64,000 nucleotides of DNA from JAQUTK01 sp963677415 (GCA_963677415.2 CAXXFJ010000039.1:56417-120416), one strand, 5' to 3'; positions 27,832 through 36,956 are shown, counted from the first letter of the stretch. Notes: a model not told the origin generated them from the letters alone. Numbers and translations are program-made.

Positions 27832-28959
27832 CTAATTCATTTTATACACTTCTGTACCGGCAAGCAGGAAGCATCCGATACCAAAGTCCTCAAAGTCGGG
27901 CACCCGATCATATGTTACAGGCTGACTGTCGCTCGGCTGTTTACCTGTACCTTGCACATACCCAAGAAAACCGTTGGGATGAACCGCTTCTTTTGCCATA
28001 GCATTCCATGCTTTAAGCAGCACAGGTAGATATTCACTCCGTTTTAGTAATCCCTGATTGATACCCCATGCCATTCCATAGACAAACATAGATGTACCTG
28101 TCACTTCCTTTCCTCCAAAGTCACCCGCATCATGCAGACTGGCATACCAATATCCATCCGGTTGCTGGCACTTCTTCAAAGCTTTGCTCATTGCTAGAAA
28201 GTCTTTGATATAGTCCGGGCGATGTTTCTCTTTGGATGGTATCTCCTGAATCACCCTCACCAGTGCAGCATACACCCATCCATTGCCACGCGACCAGTAG
28301 CAGTTCTTTCCGTTTGGAGTAAGATATGGTGGCAAGAAATCTTTATCTCTCCACCACAATCCTTCTTTTTTATTGTAGAGCCCCCTTCCTGCAATATCAT
28401 TACGGGTAAAACGGTACATCTCCCACATCTTGTCATAGTATCTGGTATCATTGAGCGTCGTACCTAGTTTGGCAAACACCGGCATACCCATCTGAATAGC
28501 GTCAATCCAGGTCCAATCACCTACCTGAGGGGTATTGATCAGCATCTCCATACAACTCTTTATGGCTGCAATCTTCTCAGATTGCGGACTGATACGATAG
28601 AGATCAATGTACGTTTGTCCACAGCACTGGTCATCTGCATTGCGGGTAACACTCTCATTGTTCGGTCTCCATTTGTGAAACTCCGCCCATTTGGATGCAT
28701 AATTGTAGTAAGCCTGCCGTGGAGAGATAGCATAGAGTGCCATAAGTCCCTCGTAATAGACAGCACGTGTCCAAATATTGCTCGGGCGTTCTTTTCCTAC
28801 ATTCGATGGAGCGGTACAATCTGCATATTTTTGCATGAAATAATCATTTACAGAAACAACTGTTCGCAAAGTCTCTGTACGGTTTGGCAACTGCTGAGCA
28901 AAAGAGGTCGAGCCTATAAAAAGCAGGCAGCAAAGAAGAAGATTGGAAGATGTTTTCAT
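27832..28959 (-). CDS. GH105 unsaturated rhamnogalacturonyl hydrolase-like
   Basis: 375 residues with a signal peptide ending at SFAQQ. The (alpha/alpha)6-barrel family GH105 (YteR/YesR type) removes unsaturated galacturonyl residues left by pectate or rhamnogalacturonan lyases. Family landmarks: RAVYYEGLMALYAISP, ADDQCCGQTYIDLYRIS (with the DD...), GDWTWIDAIQMGMPVFAKLG (the catalytic Asp region), YWSRGNGWVYAALVRVIQ and GTSMFVYGMAWGINQGLL. Intact frame. It sits apart from the broken GH28 and Cip1-like genes at 14-17 kb but shares the pectin theme. A promoter box lies at 28993-29000. Confidence 0.9.
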   Translation of the reverse strand: MKTSSNLLLCCLLFIGSTSFAQQLPNRTETLRTVVSVNDYFMQKYADCTAPSNVGKERPSNIWTRAVYYEGLMALYAISPRQAYYNYASKWAEFHKWRPNNESVTRNADDQCCGQTYIDLYRISPQSEKIAAIKSCMEMLINTPQVGDWTWIDAIQMGMPVFAKLGTTLNDTRYYDKMWEMYRFTRNDIAGRGLYNKKEGLWWRDKDFLPPYLTPNGKNCYWSRGNGWVYAALVRVIQEIPSKEKHRPDYIKDFLAMSKALKKCQQPDGYWYASLHDAGDFGGKEVTGTSMFVYGMAWGINQGLLKRSEYLPVLLKAWNAMAKEAVHPNGFLGYVQGTGKQPSDSQPVTYDRVPDFEDFGIGCFLLAGTEVYKMN

Positions 28960-28992
28960 AGTCTTTATGGTTTAATAAAGTATTCAATGCAA

Positions 28993-29000
28993 CAAATATA
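28993..29000 (-). promoter_or_regulatory. -7 box for the GH105 gene
   Basis: TATATTTG on the minus strand, 34 bp before the start at 28959; matches TAnnTTTG. Confidence 0.55.
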
Positions 29001-29006
29001 AATAAA

Positions 29007-29039
29007 AAAAGGTTCACGCACAAATGTCGTGAACCTTTT
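29007..29039 (-). terminator. Terminator of prs
   Basis: Stem AAAAGGTTCACG / CGTGAACCTTTT with a 9-nt loop, 23 bp past the prs stop codon; A/T tracts on both sides. Confidence 0.85.
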
Positions 29040-29061
29040 GTATATTAAGTACGATTAACTT

Positions 29062-29994
29062 CTAAAACAAATACTGTGAACTAATTGACTCATGTTCGTT
29101 ATTACGACGTATTGTATCGGCAAACATATCAGCTACAGAAAGTACTTTTACCTTGCTGCATTTATTTGAATAAGGGATACTGTCAGTAAAGACAATTTCC
29201 TCCAGGGCAGAGTTCTGAACTCTCTCAGAAGCAGGGTCACTCATCACCGCATGACTCGAAAGTGCACGAACGCTGAGAGCACCGTTAGCCATCATCAGGT
29301 CAGCAGCTTTAGTGATGGTACCGGCAGTATCTACCATATCATCAATCAGTACTACATTTTTTCCTTTCACATCACCGATGATACGCATGCTTGAGATCTC
29401 ATTGGCTTTGATTCTCGATTTGTGGCAAAGTACCATTGGCACTCCAAAATATTTAGCATAGGAGTCAGCTCTTTTCGAACCACCTACATCTGGGGCGGCA
29501 ATCACAAGTTCTTTCAACTTCAGTGATGCTATATAAGGAGCAAAAATGGTGGAAGCATAGAGGTGATCTACCGGACAGTCAAAGAAGCCTTGTATCTGAT
29601 CTGCATGTAAGTCCATGGTCATGATTCGCTCTACTCCTGCTACTCTAAGTAAATCTGCTATCAGTTTGGCTCCGATAGCAACTCTTGGTTTGTCTTTACG
29701 ATCCTGACGTGCCCAACCGAAGTATGGCATTACGGCACATATAGATTTAGCTGAGGCTCTTTTTGCTGCATCAATCATCAGCAACAATTCCATAAGATTA
29801 TCACTATTTGGAAACGTGGACTGAATGAGATATATTTCCATTCCACGTATTGATTCTTCAAAAGAGACGGAAAATTCCCCATCAGCAAAGTGAGTAATAC
29901 TAAGATTACCAAGCTCTACGTTCAAAGCTAAAGCTATCTTCTCAGCTACATAGCGGGAATTCGTTCCCGAAAAAATCTTGAATGGTGCTTCCAT
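29062..29994 (-). CDS. prs: Ribose-phosphate pyrophosphokinase Prs
   Basis: 310 residues, normal length for class I PRPP synthase. It makes PRPP from ribose 5-phosphate and ATP for purine, pyrimidine, histidine and NAD synthesis. Motifs: FSGTNSRYVAEKIA (N-terminal), FADGEFSVSFEESIRG, MPYFGWARQDRKD (ATP-binding histidine loop), MTMDLHADQIQGFFDCPVDH, AAPDVGGSKRA and the PRPP-binding VVLIDDMVDTAGTITKAADL. No signal peptide; cytosolic. It has its own terminator and an upstream TACCTTCG that may be a weak -7 box. Confidence 0.97.
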   Translation of the reverse strand: MEAPFKIFSGTNSRYVAEKIALALNVELGNLSITHFADGEFSVSFEESIRGMEIYLIQSTFPNSDNLMELLLMIDAAKRASAKSICAVMPYFGWARQDRKDKPRVAIGAKLIADLLRVAGVERIMTMDLHADQIQGFFDCPVDHLYASTIFAPYIASLKLKELVIAAPDVGGSKRADSYAKYFGVPMVLCHKSRIKANEISSMRIIGDVKGKNVVLIDDMVDTAGTITKAADLMMANGALSVRALSSHAVMSDPASERVQNSALEEIVFTDSIPYSNKCSKVKVLSVADMFADTIRRNNEHESISSQYLF

Positions 29995-30066
29995 TTTTTA
30001 TAATTAAAATATTTTGACACGAAGGTAATTATTCTATTTCTACTTTTAGACACTAAGGAGACTTTT

Positions 30067-31032
30067 TTAAAGTTCTCCCTTAGAATATTTCTCTCTCAAA
30101 ACTTTGAGCATATCCTCCGTCATGGACTCCAGATTAAACTCAGGAGCCCAACCCCACTCTTCACGTGCGGCATTATCGCACAAAGAATTTGGCCATGAGT
30201 TTGCAATCCTTTCTTTCAACGGATCCACCTGATATTCCATTTCAAAGGTAGGGATATGCTTTTTGATAGCATCATATATCATGCCCGGCTCAAAGCTCAT
30301 CGCTGCAATGTTAAATGCATTACGGTGAATCAACTTATCAGCAGGAGCTTCCATCAGCTTCACACAAGCATTCAAAGCATCCGGCATATACATCATATCC
30401 ATATATGTTCCTTTTGCAATGGGACATACAAATTTTTCTCCTTTGACTGCTGCATAATAAATATCTACCGCATAATCCGTAGTACCACCACCCGGAGCTG
30501 TTACATTGGATATGATTCCCGGAAAACGTACTGCGCGGGTATCTACTCCATATTTATAATAATAATAATCACTCAACAACTCAGTCGTTACTTTTGTTAC
30601 ACCATACATAGTCAGTGGACGTTGAATGGTATCCTGAGGTGTATCATCTGCCGGAGTTGCCGGACCAAATGAACCGATAGAGCTCGGCGTAAATACGGCA
30701 CACTTGCGTTCTTTAGCCACCTCCAAAACATTAAACAATCCATCGATGCCAATTTTCCAAGCAAGTAAAGGTTTTGCTTCTGCAACCACAGAGAGTAATG
30801 CTGCCAGATTATAAATAGTATCAATCTGATACTTAATTACACAAATCTCAATACTTTCTTTAGATGTTACATCTACGATTTCAGCCGGACCAGATTCTTT
30901 CAACTCACCTTTAGGCTCACATCCGGCAATATAGCCAGCCACTACTTGATTGTTTCCATAGCGTTTGCGAAGTTCCATCGTCAACTCCGAACCAATCTGT
31001 CCGGTAGAGCCGATTACAAGAATATTTTTCAT
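30067..31032 (-). CDS. tdh: L-threonine 3-dehydrogenase, short-chain (SDR) type
   Basis: 321 residues. The NAD-binding motif ILVIGSTGQIGSELTMELRK opens the protein, with the DTIYNLAALLSVVAE and active-site YGVTKVTTELLSDYYYYKYG (Tyr-x-x-x-Lys) regions. This epimerase-like SDR enzyme oxidises threonine to 2-amino-3-ketobutyrate, as in many Bacteroidetes. It is transcribed divergently from kbl, which encodes the next enzyme in threonine degradation, so the pair is functionally linked. The name rests on that pairing plus family resemblance; other NAD-dependent epimerases look alike. Confidence 0.88.
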   Translation of the reverse strand: MKNILVIGSTGQIGSELTMELRKRYGNNQVVAGYIAGCEPKGELKESGPAEIVDVTSKESIEICVIKYQIDTIYNLAALLSVVAEAKPLLAWKIGIDGLFNVLEVAKERKCAVFTPSSIGSFGPATPADDTPQDTIQRPLTMYGVTKVTTELLSDYYYYKYGVDTRAVRFPGIISNVTAPGGGTTDYAVDIYYAAVKGEKFVCPIAKGTYMDMMYMPDALNACVKLMEAPADKLIHRNAFNIAAMSFEPGMIYDAIKKHIPTFEMEYQVDPLKERIANSWPNSLCDNAAREEWGWAPEFNLESMTEDMLKVLREKYSKGEL

Positions 31033-31070
31033 AAATTTACAATATGTATATAAGTAGGATTTTCAGCCTG

Positions 31071-31078
31071 CAAAATTA
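31071..31078 (-). promoter_or_regulatory. -7 box for tdh
   Basis: TAATTTTG on the minus strand, 39 bp before the tdh start codon; matches TAnnTTTG. Confidence 0.55.
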
Positions 31079-31097
31079 GTTATTCCTCTTCATATGA

Positions 31098-31133
31098 GAG
31101 AATGTTTTGATCAAATATTCTCAAAAAGAGAAT
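31098..31133. promoter_or_regulatory. Candidate operator between tdh and kbl
   Basis: Near-dyad 31098-31122 with perfect GAGAAT / ATTCTC arms around TTGATCAA, plus a third GAGAAT half-site at 31128-31133. It lies between the two divergent promoters, where one regulator could control both genes. The regulator is unknown. Confidence 0.45.
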
Positions 31134-31172
31134 TTATTTTACAACTCATTTCCCTTTCAGCAAAAGAATGTC

Positions 31173-31180
31173 TAATTTTG
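31173..31180 (+). promoter_or_regulatory. -7 box for kbl
   Basis: TAATTTTG, 36 bp before the kbl start codon; matches TAnnTTTG. Confidence 0.55.
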
Positions 31181-31215
31181 AAGTCGTTTTCAAAACATTC
31201 TAAACTCTAAGAAAT

Positions 31216-32406
31216 ATGTACGGAAATTTCAAGAATCATCTGACTGATGAATTATCCGCTATTCAGGAAGCCGGTCTATTTAAAAATGAACGGATCATCA
31301 CCTCTCCTCAGGGAGCTGCTATCACTGTGGGAAATGGACAAGAAGTACTAAACTTTTGCGCTAATAATTATCTGGGGCTATCTAATGATCCCCGACTGAT
31401 TGCTGCCGCCAAGAAAGCAATGGACGAACGAGGTTATGGCATGTCCTCCGTTCGTTTTATCTGTGGCACTCAAGACACTCACAAGGAATTGGAAGCTGCA
31501 ATTACGGATTTTTTCAAGACGGAAGATACCATTCTTTACGCAGCTTGCTTCGATGCAAACGGCGGTGTATTTGAGCCCTTGTTGGGCGAACAGGATGCTA
31601 TCATCTCTGACTCACTAAATCATGCTTCCATCATTGACGGAGTTCGTCTTTGTAAAGCAAAACGCTACCGGTATGCAAATGCTGATATGGCAGACCTCGA
31701 AAAACAATTACAGGATGCACAGGAACAACGTTTCCGTCTGATTGTTACTGACGGAGTTTTCTCCATGGATGGCAATGTGGCTCCTTTGGATAAGATCTGT
31801 AACCTTGCAGAAAAATATGACGCAATGGTTATGGTAGATGAGTCACATTCCGCAGGAGTGGTCGGTAAGACAGGTCACGGTGTCAGCGAAAAGTTTGACA
31901 CCTACGGACGTGTGGATATCTACACTGGCACCTTGGGTAAATCCTTTGGTGGTGCTGTCGGTGGGTTTACGACCGGTCGCAAAGAGATTATCGACATGTT
32001 GCGTCAGCGCTCACGTCCTTATTTGTTCTCCAACTCCATTCCTCCAATGGTAGCAGCAGCAGGCACCGAAGTATTCAAGATTCTCAAAGAGAGCAATGCG
32101 ATCCATGACAAATTGGTCAAGAACGTAGAATACTTCCGCACCAGGATGATAGATGCTGGATTTGATATTCTGCCTACCCAATCGGCTATCTGTGCAGTAA
32201 TGCTCTACGATGCCAAACTGTCGCAGGATGTGGCAGCCGAACTGCAGAAAGAAGGAATCTATGTCACCGGTTTCTATTATCCCGTAGTGCCAAAAGATAA
32301 AGCGCGTATCCGCGTTCAGATCTCTGCTGCTCACGAGCAGGAACACCTGGACAAATGTATTGCTGCCTTTGTTAAGATCGGCACAAAGATGGGTGTCTTG
32401 AAATAA
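31216..32406 (+). CDS. kbl: Glycine C-acetyltransferase (2-amino-3-ketobutyrate CoA ligase)
   Basis: 396 residues, normal length. This PLP enzyme of the alpha-oxoamine synthase family splits 2-amino-3-ketobutyrate with CoA into glycine and acetyl-CoA. Clear motifs: FCANNYLGLSNDPRLIAAAK, SVRFICGTQDTHKELE, DSLNHASIIDGVRLCKAKRY, MVDESHSAGVVGKTGHG and the Schiff-base lysine in YTGTLGKSFGGAVGG (Lys242). It is divergent from tdh (184 bp apart, with a shared palindromic operator candidate) and followed 2 bp later by pgeF, then the B3/B4 gene, which suggests a three-gene transcript. Confidence 0.96.
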   Translation: MYGNFKNHLTDELSAIQEAGLFKNERIITSPQGAAITVGNGQEVLNFCANNYLGLSNDPRLIAAAKKAMDERGYGMSSVRFICGTQDTHKELEAAITDFFKTEDTILYAACFDANGGVFEPLLGEQDAIISDSLNHASIIDGVRLCKAKRYRYANADMADLEKQLQDAQEQRFRLIVTDGVFSMDGNVAPLDKICNLAEKYDAMVMVDESHSAGVVGKTGHGVSEKFDTYGRVDIYTGTLGKSFGGAVGGFTTGRKEIIDMLRQRSRPYLFSNSIPPMVAAAGTEVFKILKESNAIHDKLVKNVEYFRTRMIDAGFDILPTQSAICAVMLYDAKLSQDVAAELQKEGIYVTGFYYPVVPKDKARIRVQISAAHEQEHLDKCIAAFVKIGTKMGVLK

Positions 32407-32408
32407 GA

Positions 32409-33227
32409 ATGACAGAGCAAACCTTACATACTTGTACATTGTTGGGATACGACTTATTAAAGCCATATCCCGGCATTGTTCATTTTGTAACCACCCGAAG
32501 CGGAGGTTGCAGTAAAGGCAATTACGATTCACTTAATGTCACTCCCTACACGGGTGATGATCCCTCACATGTGGCTGAAAACAGAAGGCGCTTGTGCCAC
32601 GCCCTCCAGATTAAAGAAAACAGACTCATACTCCCCTATCAGACACATAGCACTAATCTACTGAATATTGATGCTTTATTTCTAAATCTGTCTGAAGAAG
32701 ATCAGCACGCCAAACTTCAGGGGATAGATGGTGTGATAACTGCCTTTCCGAATATTTGCGTTTGTGTATCCACGGCAGACTGTATACCAATATTGATGTA
32801 TGACCGCGAACATGATATAGTAGCTGCAATTCATGCAGGTTGGCGTGGTACAGTTCAAAAGATAGCCGTCCTGGCATTGCAAAAGATGAGTGAACTCTTT
32901 GGCACCCGTCCGGAAGAACTCATCGTCGGCTTTGGTCCGGGTATCTCACAAGAAGCATTCGAAGTGGGTCCGGAAGTATTTGATACATTCAAAACTGCCG
33001 GATTCCCCATGGCACGTATCACCCAATGGCATGCAGGGGCTGGAAAGTATCACATTGATCTATGGGAAGCAAACCGCTGGCAATTGTTGCAAGCTGGAAT
33101 ACCCGACTCACAGATGGAATGTGCCGGACTTTGTAGTTGGAAGAACGAAGAGAAACTCTTCTCCGCCCGGCGTCTCGGTATCAAATCCGGTCGCACACTC
33201 TCAGGCATTATGATGCGTCAAAACTAA
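32409..33227 (+). CDS. pgeF: Peptidoglycan editing factor PgeF (YfiH family, purine nucleosidase-type)
   Basis: 272 residues. The YfiH/PgeF (laccase-domain) family: starts with a HFVTTRSGGCSKGNYDSLN motif, then the zinc-ligand motif CVSTADCIPILMYDR and VAAIHAGWRGTVQKIA, ending with CAGLCSWKNEEKLFSARRLG. Members are multicopper-oxidase-like in fold but in E. coli edit peptidoglycan precursors and can act as purine nucleoside phosphorylases. Starts 2 bp after the kbl stop and runs into the B3/B4 gene 6 bp later, so it is probably translated from the kbl transcript. Confidence 0.93.
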   Translation: MTEQTLHTCTLLGYDLLKPYPGIVHFVTTRSGGCSKGNYDSLNVTPYTGDDPSHVAENRRRLCHALQIKENRLILPYQTHSTNLLNIDALFLNLSEEDQHAKLQGIDGVITAFPNICVCVSTADCIPILMYDREHDIVAAIHAGWRGTVQKIAVLALQKMSELFGTRPEELIVGFGPGISQEAFEVGPEVFDTFKTAGFPMARITQWHAGAGKYHIDLWEANRWQLLQAGIPDSQMECAGLCSWKNEEKLFSARRLGIKSGRTLSGIMMRQN

Positions 33228-33233
33228 AAAAAC

Positions 33234-33908
33234 ATGATAAAGATCTCTGTAAGCGAAGAATTCAAGGCGGCTTGTCCGCACTTTAAAGGAGTGGCACTCT
33301 TTGCCACTATAACCAACAGTTTGCACCATCCGATGCTTTGGCAAGAAATTGGAACCTTTGAAGATTGGTTTCGTTCCCACTTCAAGATCGAAGATATTAA
33401 TAAACGTCCCACGATACATGCTACCAGGGAAGGTTACAAAGCCACAGGGAAAGATCCCAATCGCTACCGTCCCGCTGCAGAAGCACTCTGTCGTCGTGTA
33501 CTCCGTGGTTTACCTCTCTATGAAGTAAGCACGGCTGTTGATCTGATTAACCTTCTCTCACTGGAGAGCGGCTATTCCATCGGCGGATTTGATTCAGACA
33601 AGATTGAAGGAGAATCACTTGTTCTTGGTATCGGTAAAAAGGACGAACCTTATGAGGGTATCGGCAGAGGCGAACTAAACATTGAGGGTATGCCTATCTA
33701 TCGCGATGCCATCGGTGGTGTAGGCACTCCAACAAGCGACAATGAGCGTACTAAACTCTCCGAAGAGAGTACCCATCTCCTGATGATAATCAATAGTTAC
33801 AACGGCGATGAAGCACTTATAGAGGCTGTCAGTGAAGCTATACGACTACTCACCCTCTATGTCGCAGCCAGCAATGTACAGGTCGGTCTGTTTGGAAAGC
33901 CGGACTAA
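33234..33908 (+). CDS. B3/B4 tRNA-binding domain protein
   Basis: 224 residues with the B3/B4 fold found in the beta subunit of phenylalanyl-tRNA synthetase but here stand-alone. Conserved pieces: TRPxx-like RYRPAAEALCRRVLRGLPLY, IGGFDSDKIEGESLVLGIGK and PIYRDAIGGVGTPTSDNERT. Stand-alone members are poorly characterised and may edit misacylated tRNA or bind nucleic acids; no activity is claimed. The gene sits 6 bp after pgeF in the same direction. An IS1182-type element begins 43 bp after its stop. Confidence 0.85.
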   Translation: MIKISVSEEFKAACPHFKGVALFATITNSLHHPMLWQEIGTFEDWFRSHFKIEDINKRPTIHATREGYKATGKDPNRYRPAAEALCRRVLRGLPLYEVSTAVDLINLLSLESGYSIGGFDSDKIEGESLVLGIGKKDEPYEGIGRGELNIEGMPIYRDAIGGVGTPTSDNERTKLSEESTHLLMIINSYNGDEALIEAVSEAIRLLTLYVAASNVQVGLFGKPD

Positions 33909-33951
33909 TTATTCCGGAGAGTAAGCTACAAACACACCCCGAAAGCAAAAA

Positions 33952-33990
33952 AGATGAGGCTGTCTCAAAATAGTTTGAGTCAGTCTCTTT
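33952..33990 (+). repeat. IS left inverted repeat
   Basis: Left end of the IS1182-type element; the first 20 bases are matched exactly by the reverse complement at 35721-35740. Confidence 0.85.
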
Positions 33991-34061
33991 TTTTATGCTC
34001 AATAATTTGTTGTTTTAAAAAAGAGTCGCTATCTTTATATCGTTGATATACAATTAAATAT

Positions 34062-35588
34062 ATGCGATTTAAAGAATATATTCAGAACAACCAAGAGTTA
34101 TTTCCTTATACTTTTGATGATTTTATACCTCAAAACGATCCGGTTCGGATAGTAGATTCTATAGTTGAGCATCTGGATTTGCGAAAACTGCTAAATAGGT
34201 ATAAAAATGTAGGCTGTCCGGGTTATCATCCAAAGATGATGATGAAAATTATTATCTATGCCTATTTGCGCAACACTTACTCCTCTCGAAAGATAGAGGA
34301 TTTTACAGCCAACGATATCCGTTTCATGTGGCTTTCAGGGATGCAGCGTCCCGACCATAATACGATAAATACTTTTCGCAGCGGGAAACTCAAAGGCACA
34401 TTAAAAGAAGTATTTGCACAGATAGTCCATTTTCTGGTGGAACAAAAAATGGTAAGTCTGGAAAAAGCCTATACTGATGGCACCAAGATTGAAGCCAATG
34501 CCAACCGCTATAGTTTTGTATGGGGTAAAGCCATTCAAACCCGCATAGGCAAGATGGCCGAACAACTCAATGAACTTTGGGCATATGCCGAAGCGGTTAC
34601 CAAAGAAGAATTGCTGGATAAAACTCCCATTACTTATCAGGATATCACATCAGAGCAACTGGAAGGATTGGTAGACAAAATAGATCAGGCACTTCAGGGG
34701 GTTGAAACAGACCCCAAAGTAAAGAGTAAAATCCGTTATATCAAAAAGAACTGGCCGGGAAAGATCAAACAATACGAGGAGCAAAACAAGGAACTTGGGG
34801 ATAGAAACTCCATGAGCAAGACCGATGAGGATGCCACTTTCATGCGCATGAAGGAAGACCACATGGGTAACGGTCAGCTCAAGCCTGCATTTAATACACA
34901 GATTTCAACCGAAGAGGGTTTTGTCACCAATTATACTATTCACCAAACCACAACCGATACAACCACCTATCAGGATCACATGGCTGCTTTCAAAGAATTG
35001 CATGGACATTACCCCACAGAAAGCATAGCAGATGCCGGATATGGTAGCGAAGAAAACTACCTGTTTGCAAAAGAAAACGATATTACACCATTTATCAAAT
35101 ATAACTACTTCCACAAAGAACAAACAAAAAAATGGAAGAATGACCCTTTTAAAAGCAGCAACTTCTATTACAACAAAGAAAAGGATTGCTGTTATTGCCC
35201 GATGGGACAAGAAATGCACAAGGTGGGAGAGCGAACTACAAAAACAAAAACAGGATTCATTCAAACCGCCTCACTGTACCAGGCTAAACGATGTGCCGAT
35301 TGTCCATTACGATGTTTATGCCACGATGCCAAAGAGGAGCGAATAGTTCAAATCAACCACAGACTAAAAGATTTGAAAAACTGGGCAAAGGGGTTGCTTA
35401 CCAGCGAAAAAGGTTTAAAACACCGAAGTCAGCGACCGGCAGATGTAGAACAGACCTTCGGAAACCTCAAAGCCAACAAAAACTTTAAAAGATTCCTGCT
35501 GCGTGGCCTGGAAAAGGTCGACATTGAGTTTGGTTTGCTATGCATATCTCATAATCTGGCGAAATATGCCGTAAATATGAACAAATAA
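34062..35588 (+). CDS. IS1182-family transposase (DDE)
   Basis: 508 residues, normal length for IS1182 transposases. N-terminal domain MRFKEYIQNNQELFPYTFDD with FIPQNDPVRIVDSIVE; GYHPKMMMKIIIYAYLRNTY and PDHNTINTFRSGKLKGTL are typical. The catalytic region runs through KAYTDGTKIEANANRYSFVW (first D) and ESIADAGYGSEENYLFAKEN (second D). A CxxC cluster (CCYCPMGQEM, RCADCPLRCLCH) precedes the final RPADVEQTFGNLKANKNFKR (E). The frame is intact, so the element is probably competent. Inverted repeats flank the gene. Confidence 0.95.
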   Translation: MRFKEYIQNNQELFPYTFDDFIPQNDPVRIVDSIVEHLDLRKLLNRYKNVGCPGYHPKMMMKIIIYAYLRNTYSSRKIEDFTANDIRFMWLSGMQRPDHNTINTFRSGKLKGTLKEVFAQIVHFLVEQKMVSLEKAYTDGTKIEANANRYSFVWGKAIQTRIGKMAEQLNELWAYAEAVTKEELLDKTPITYQDITSEQLEGLVDKIDQALQGVETDPKVKSKIRYIKKNWPGKIKQYEEQNKELGDRNSMSKTDEDATFMRMKEDHMGNGQLKPAFNTQISTEEGFVTNYTIHQTTTDTTTYQDHMAAFKELHGHYPTESIADAGYGSEENYLFAKENDITPFIKYNYFHKEQTKKWKNDPFKSSNFYYNKEKDCCYCPMGQEMHKVGERTTKTKTGFIQTASLYQAKRCADCPLRCLCHDAKEERIVQINHRLKDLKNWAKGLLTSEKGLKHRSQRPADVEQTFGNLKANKNFKRFLLRGLEKVDIEFGLLCISHNLAKYAVNMNK

Positions 35589-35701
35589 CAGGAGAAATCC
35601 TTGTTTTTTGCTCTAAAACCAACTAATCCTAAAAAATCTCTTTCTGAGAATTGAACAGATGATTCTTTTTTGAAGAAATTCATTTTTCTATTTTATACGA
35701 A

Positions 35702-35740
35702 AGAGGCTGACTCAACTTGGATTTTGAGACAGCCTCATCT
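35702..35740 (-). repeat. IS right inverted repeat
   Basis: Right end of the IS1182-type element, reverse complement of the left end, with AAAATCCAAG versus AAAATA at the inner edge. Confidence 0.85.
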
Positions 35741-35771
35741 TTTATTCATTACGATCCATCATTGATGACAA

Positions 35772-36938
35772 TCAAAAGGCCTTCACCAGAATGGTTCTAC
35801 TTATATCAAGCGTAAGATCTCCTGTCTCCGAAAGAGCTGTCAAGCCGTGCGCACCAAGCTGTTCAACAATTACATCTATCTTATCAGCTGTAACACCATA
35901 GTTAGAAAGATGAGTTTTTACACCCAGACTTTCAAAGAAACTTCTCGTCTTGAGGATAGCGAGGTCAATTTTCTCATCTTCAGTGCCACTATTGATATGC
36001 CATACACGATCAGCATACTGAAGCAGTTTAGCACGTTTCTTTTCGCGTCTCACATCCAGCAATGCCGGATATACAATCGCTAATGTCTGACCATGATCAA
36101 TTCCAAACAGTGCCGTAAGTTCATGCCCAATCATATGAGTCGTCCAGTCCTGAGGCACTCCTGCACCAATAATTCCATTCAGTGCCATGGTTGCGCTCCA
36201 TACCAGATTAGCCCGCGCATCATAGTTTTCAGGTTCAGCAACTGTTGTTTCTCCAACTTCAATCAATGTTTGCAATATACCTTCAGCGATACGATCCTGT
36301 ACTTTCGCATCCACAGGAAAAGTGATATACTGCTCTACTGTATGTATAAATGCATCAATCACTCCATTGGCAACCTGAATCTTTGGTAGCGTGAAAGTAA
36401 TCGTTGGATCCAATACTGAAAACTGCGGGAATGAAAGTTCGCACATTATAGGAAACTTACCATGGTTATAACTGATGACAGCACCGTCATTCATTTCAGA
36501 GCCTGTAGCAGGCAATGTTAATACTGTACCAAATGGCACGACCTTACTCACAACATCCAAAGGGATAGACATAAAGCCAAACTTCAGCAATTCACTCGGA
36601 TCACCTTTATAATTTGAAGCAAGCGTTATGAACTTCGTTCCGTCTATCACAGAACCACCGCCAACAGCAAGGATAAAATCTATTTTCTCACTGCGCACAA
36701 TATCCACAGCCTTTACCAAAGTCTCGTAACGTGGATTGGGCTCAATACCTCCGAACTCTACCACCACTCTATCGCCAAGAATGGTTTTAATCTTATCGAT
36801 TAGACCGCTTCTTTTTGCACTACCACCACCAAAAGTGATCAATACTCTGGCAGTAGCCGGAATATTCTTATCAATAACCTCAAGCTTGTTTTTACCAAAG
36901 AAAATCCGTGTAGGATTATAAAAATCAAAGTTAAACAT
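35772..36938 (-). CDS. Iron-containing alcohol dehydrogenase (YqhD/butanol-dehydrogenase type)
   Basis: 388 residues from 36938. A start at 36992 is possible but is not preceded by a ribosome site, whereas AAAAGGAGATACAAC sits just before the MFNFDFYNPT start, an unusually good Shine-Dalgarno for this phylum. NAD(P)-binding GGGSAKRSG, AVGGGSVIDGTKF, PATGSEMNDGAVIS, the metal ligand cluster NGVIDAFIHTVEQYITFP and HMIGHELTALFGIDHGQTLA are present. It reduces aldehydes to alcohols (or the reverse); substrate unspecified. It stands alone, next to the IS element, with the GH3 gene upstream on the same strand. Confidence 0.93.
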   Translation of the reverse strand: MFNFDFYNPTRIFFGKNKLEVIDKNIPATARVLITFGGGSAKRSGLIDKIKTILGDRVVVEFGGIEPNPRYETLVKAVDIVRSEKIDFILAVGGGSVIDGTKFITLASNYKGDPSELLKFGFMSIPLDVVSKVVPFGTVLTLPATGSEMNDGAVISYNHGKFPIMCELSFPQFSVLDPTITFTLPKIQVANGVIDAFIHTVEQYITFPVDAKVQDRIAEGILQTLIEVGETTVAEPENYDARANLVWSATMALNGIIGAGVPQDWTTHMIGHELTALFGIDHGQTLAIVYPALLDVRREKKRAKLLQYADRVWHINSGTEDEKIDLAILKTRSFFESLGVKTHLSNYGVTADKIDVIVEQLGAHGLTALSETGDLTLDISRTILVKAF

Positions 36939-36944
36939 GTTGTA

Positions 36945-36956
36945 TCTCCTTTTTTT
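36945..36956 (-). promoter_or_regulatory. Shine-Dalgarno that fixes the alcohol dehydrogenase start
   Basis: AAAAAGGAGA on the minus strand, 6 bases before ATG 36938. Strong purine-rich ribosome sites are uncommon in Bacteroidetes, and this one decides the start over the upstream ATG at 36992. Confidence 0.65.

Larger units (their letters stand above)
33952..35740 (+). mobile_element. IS1182-family insertion sequence
   Basis: About 1.79 kb with a single transposase gene and terminal inverted repeats. The left end reads AGATGAGGCTGTCTCAAAAT and the right end is its reverse complement (AGATGAGGCTGTCTCAAAAT read from the other strand). The inner pair GTTTGAGTCAG...CTCTT / GTTGAGTCAG...CTCTT extends the match with gaps. 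Flanking A/T runs blur the exact ends and target duplication. It lies between the B3/B4 gene and the alcohol dehydrogenase gene and interrupts neither. Confidence 0.9.

Noticed and set aside
32653..32882. Small minus-strand frames within pgeF
   Set aside because: Shadows of the plus-strand pgeF gene, lacking domains and ribosome signals.
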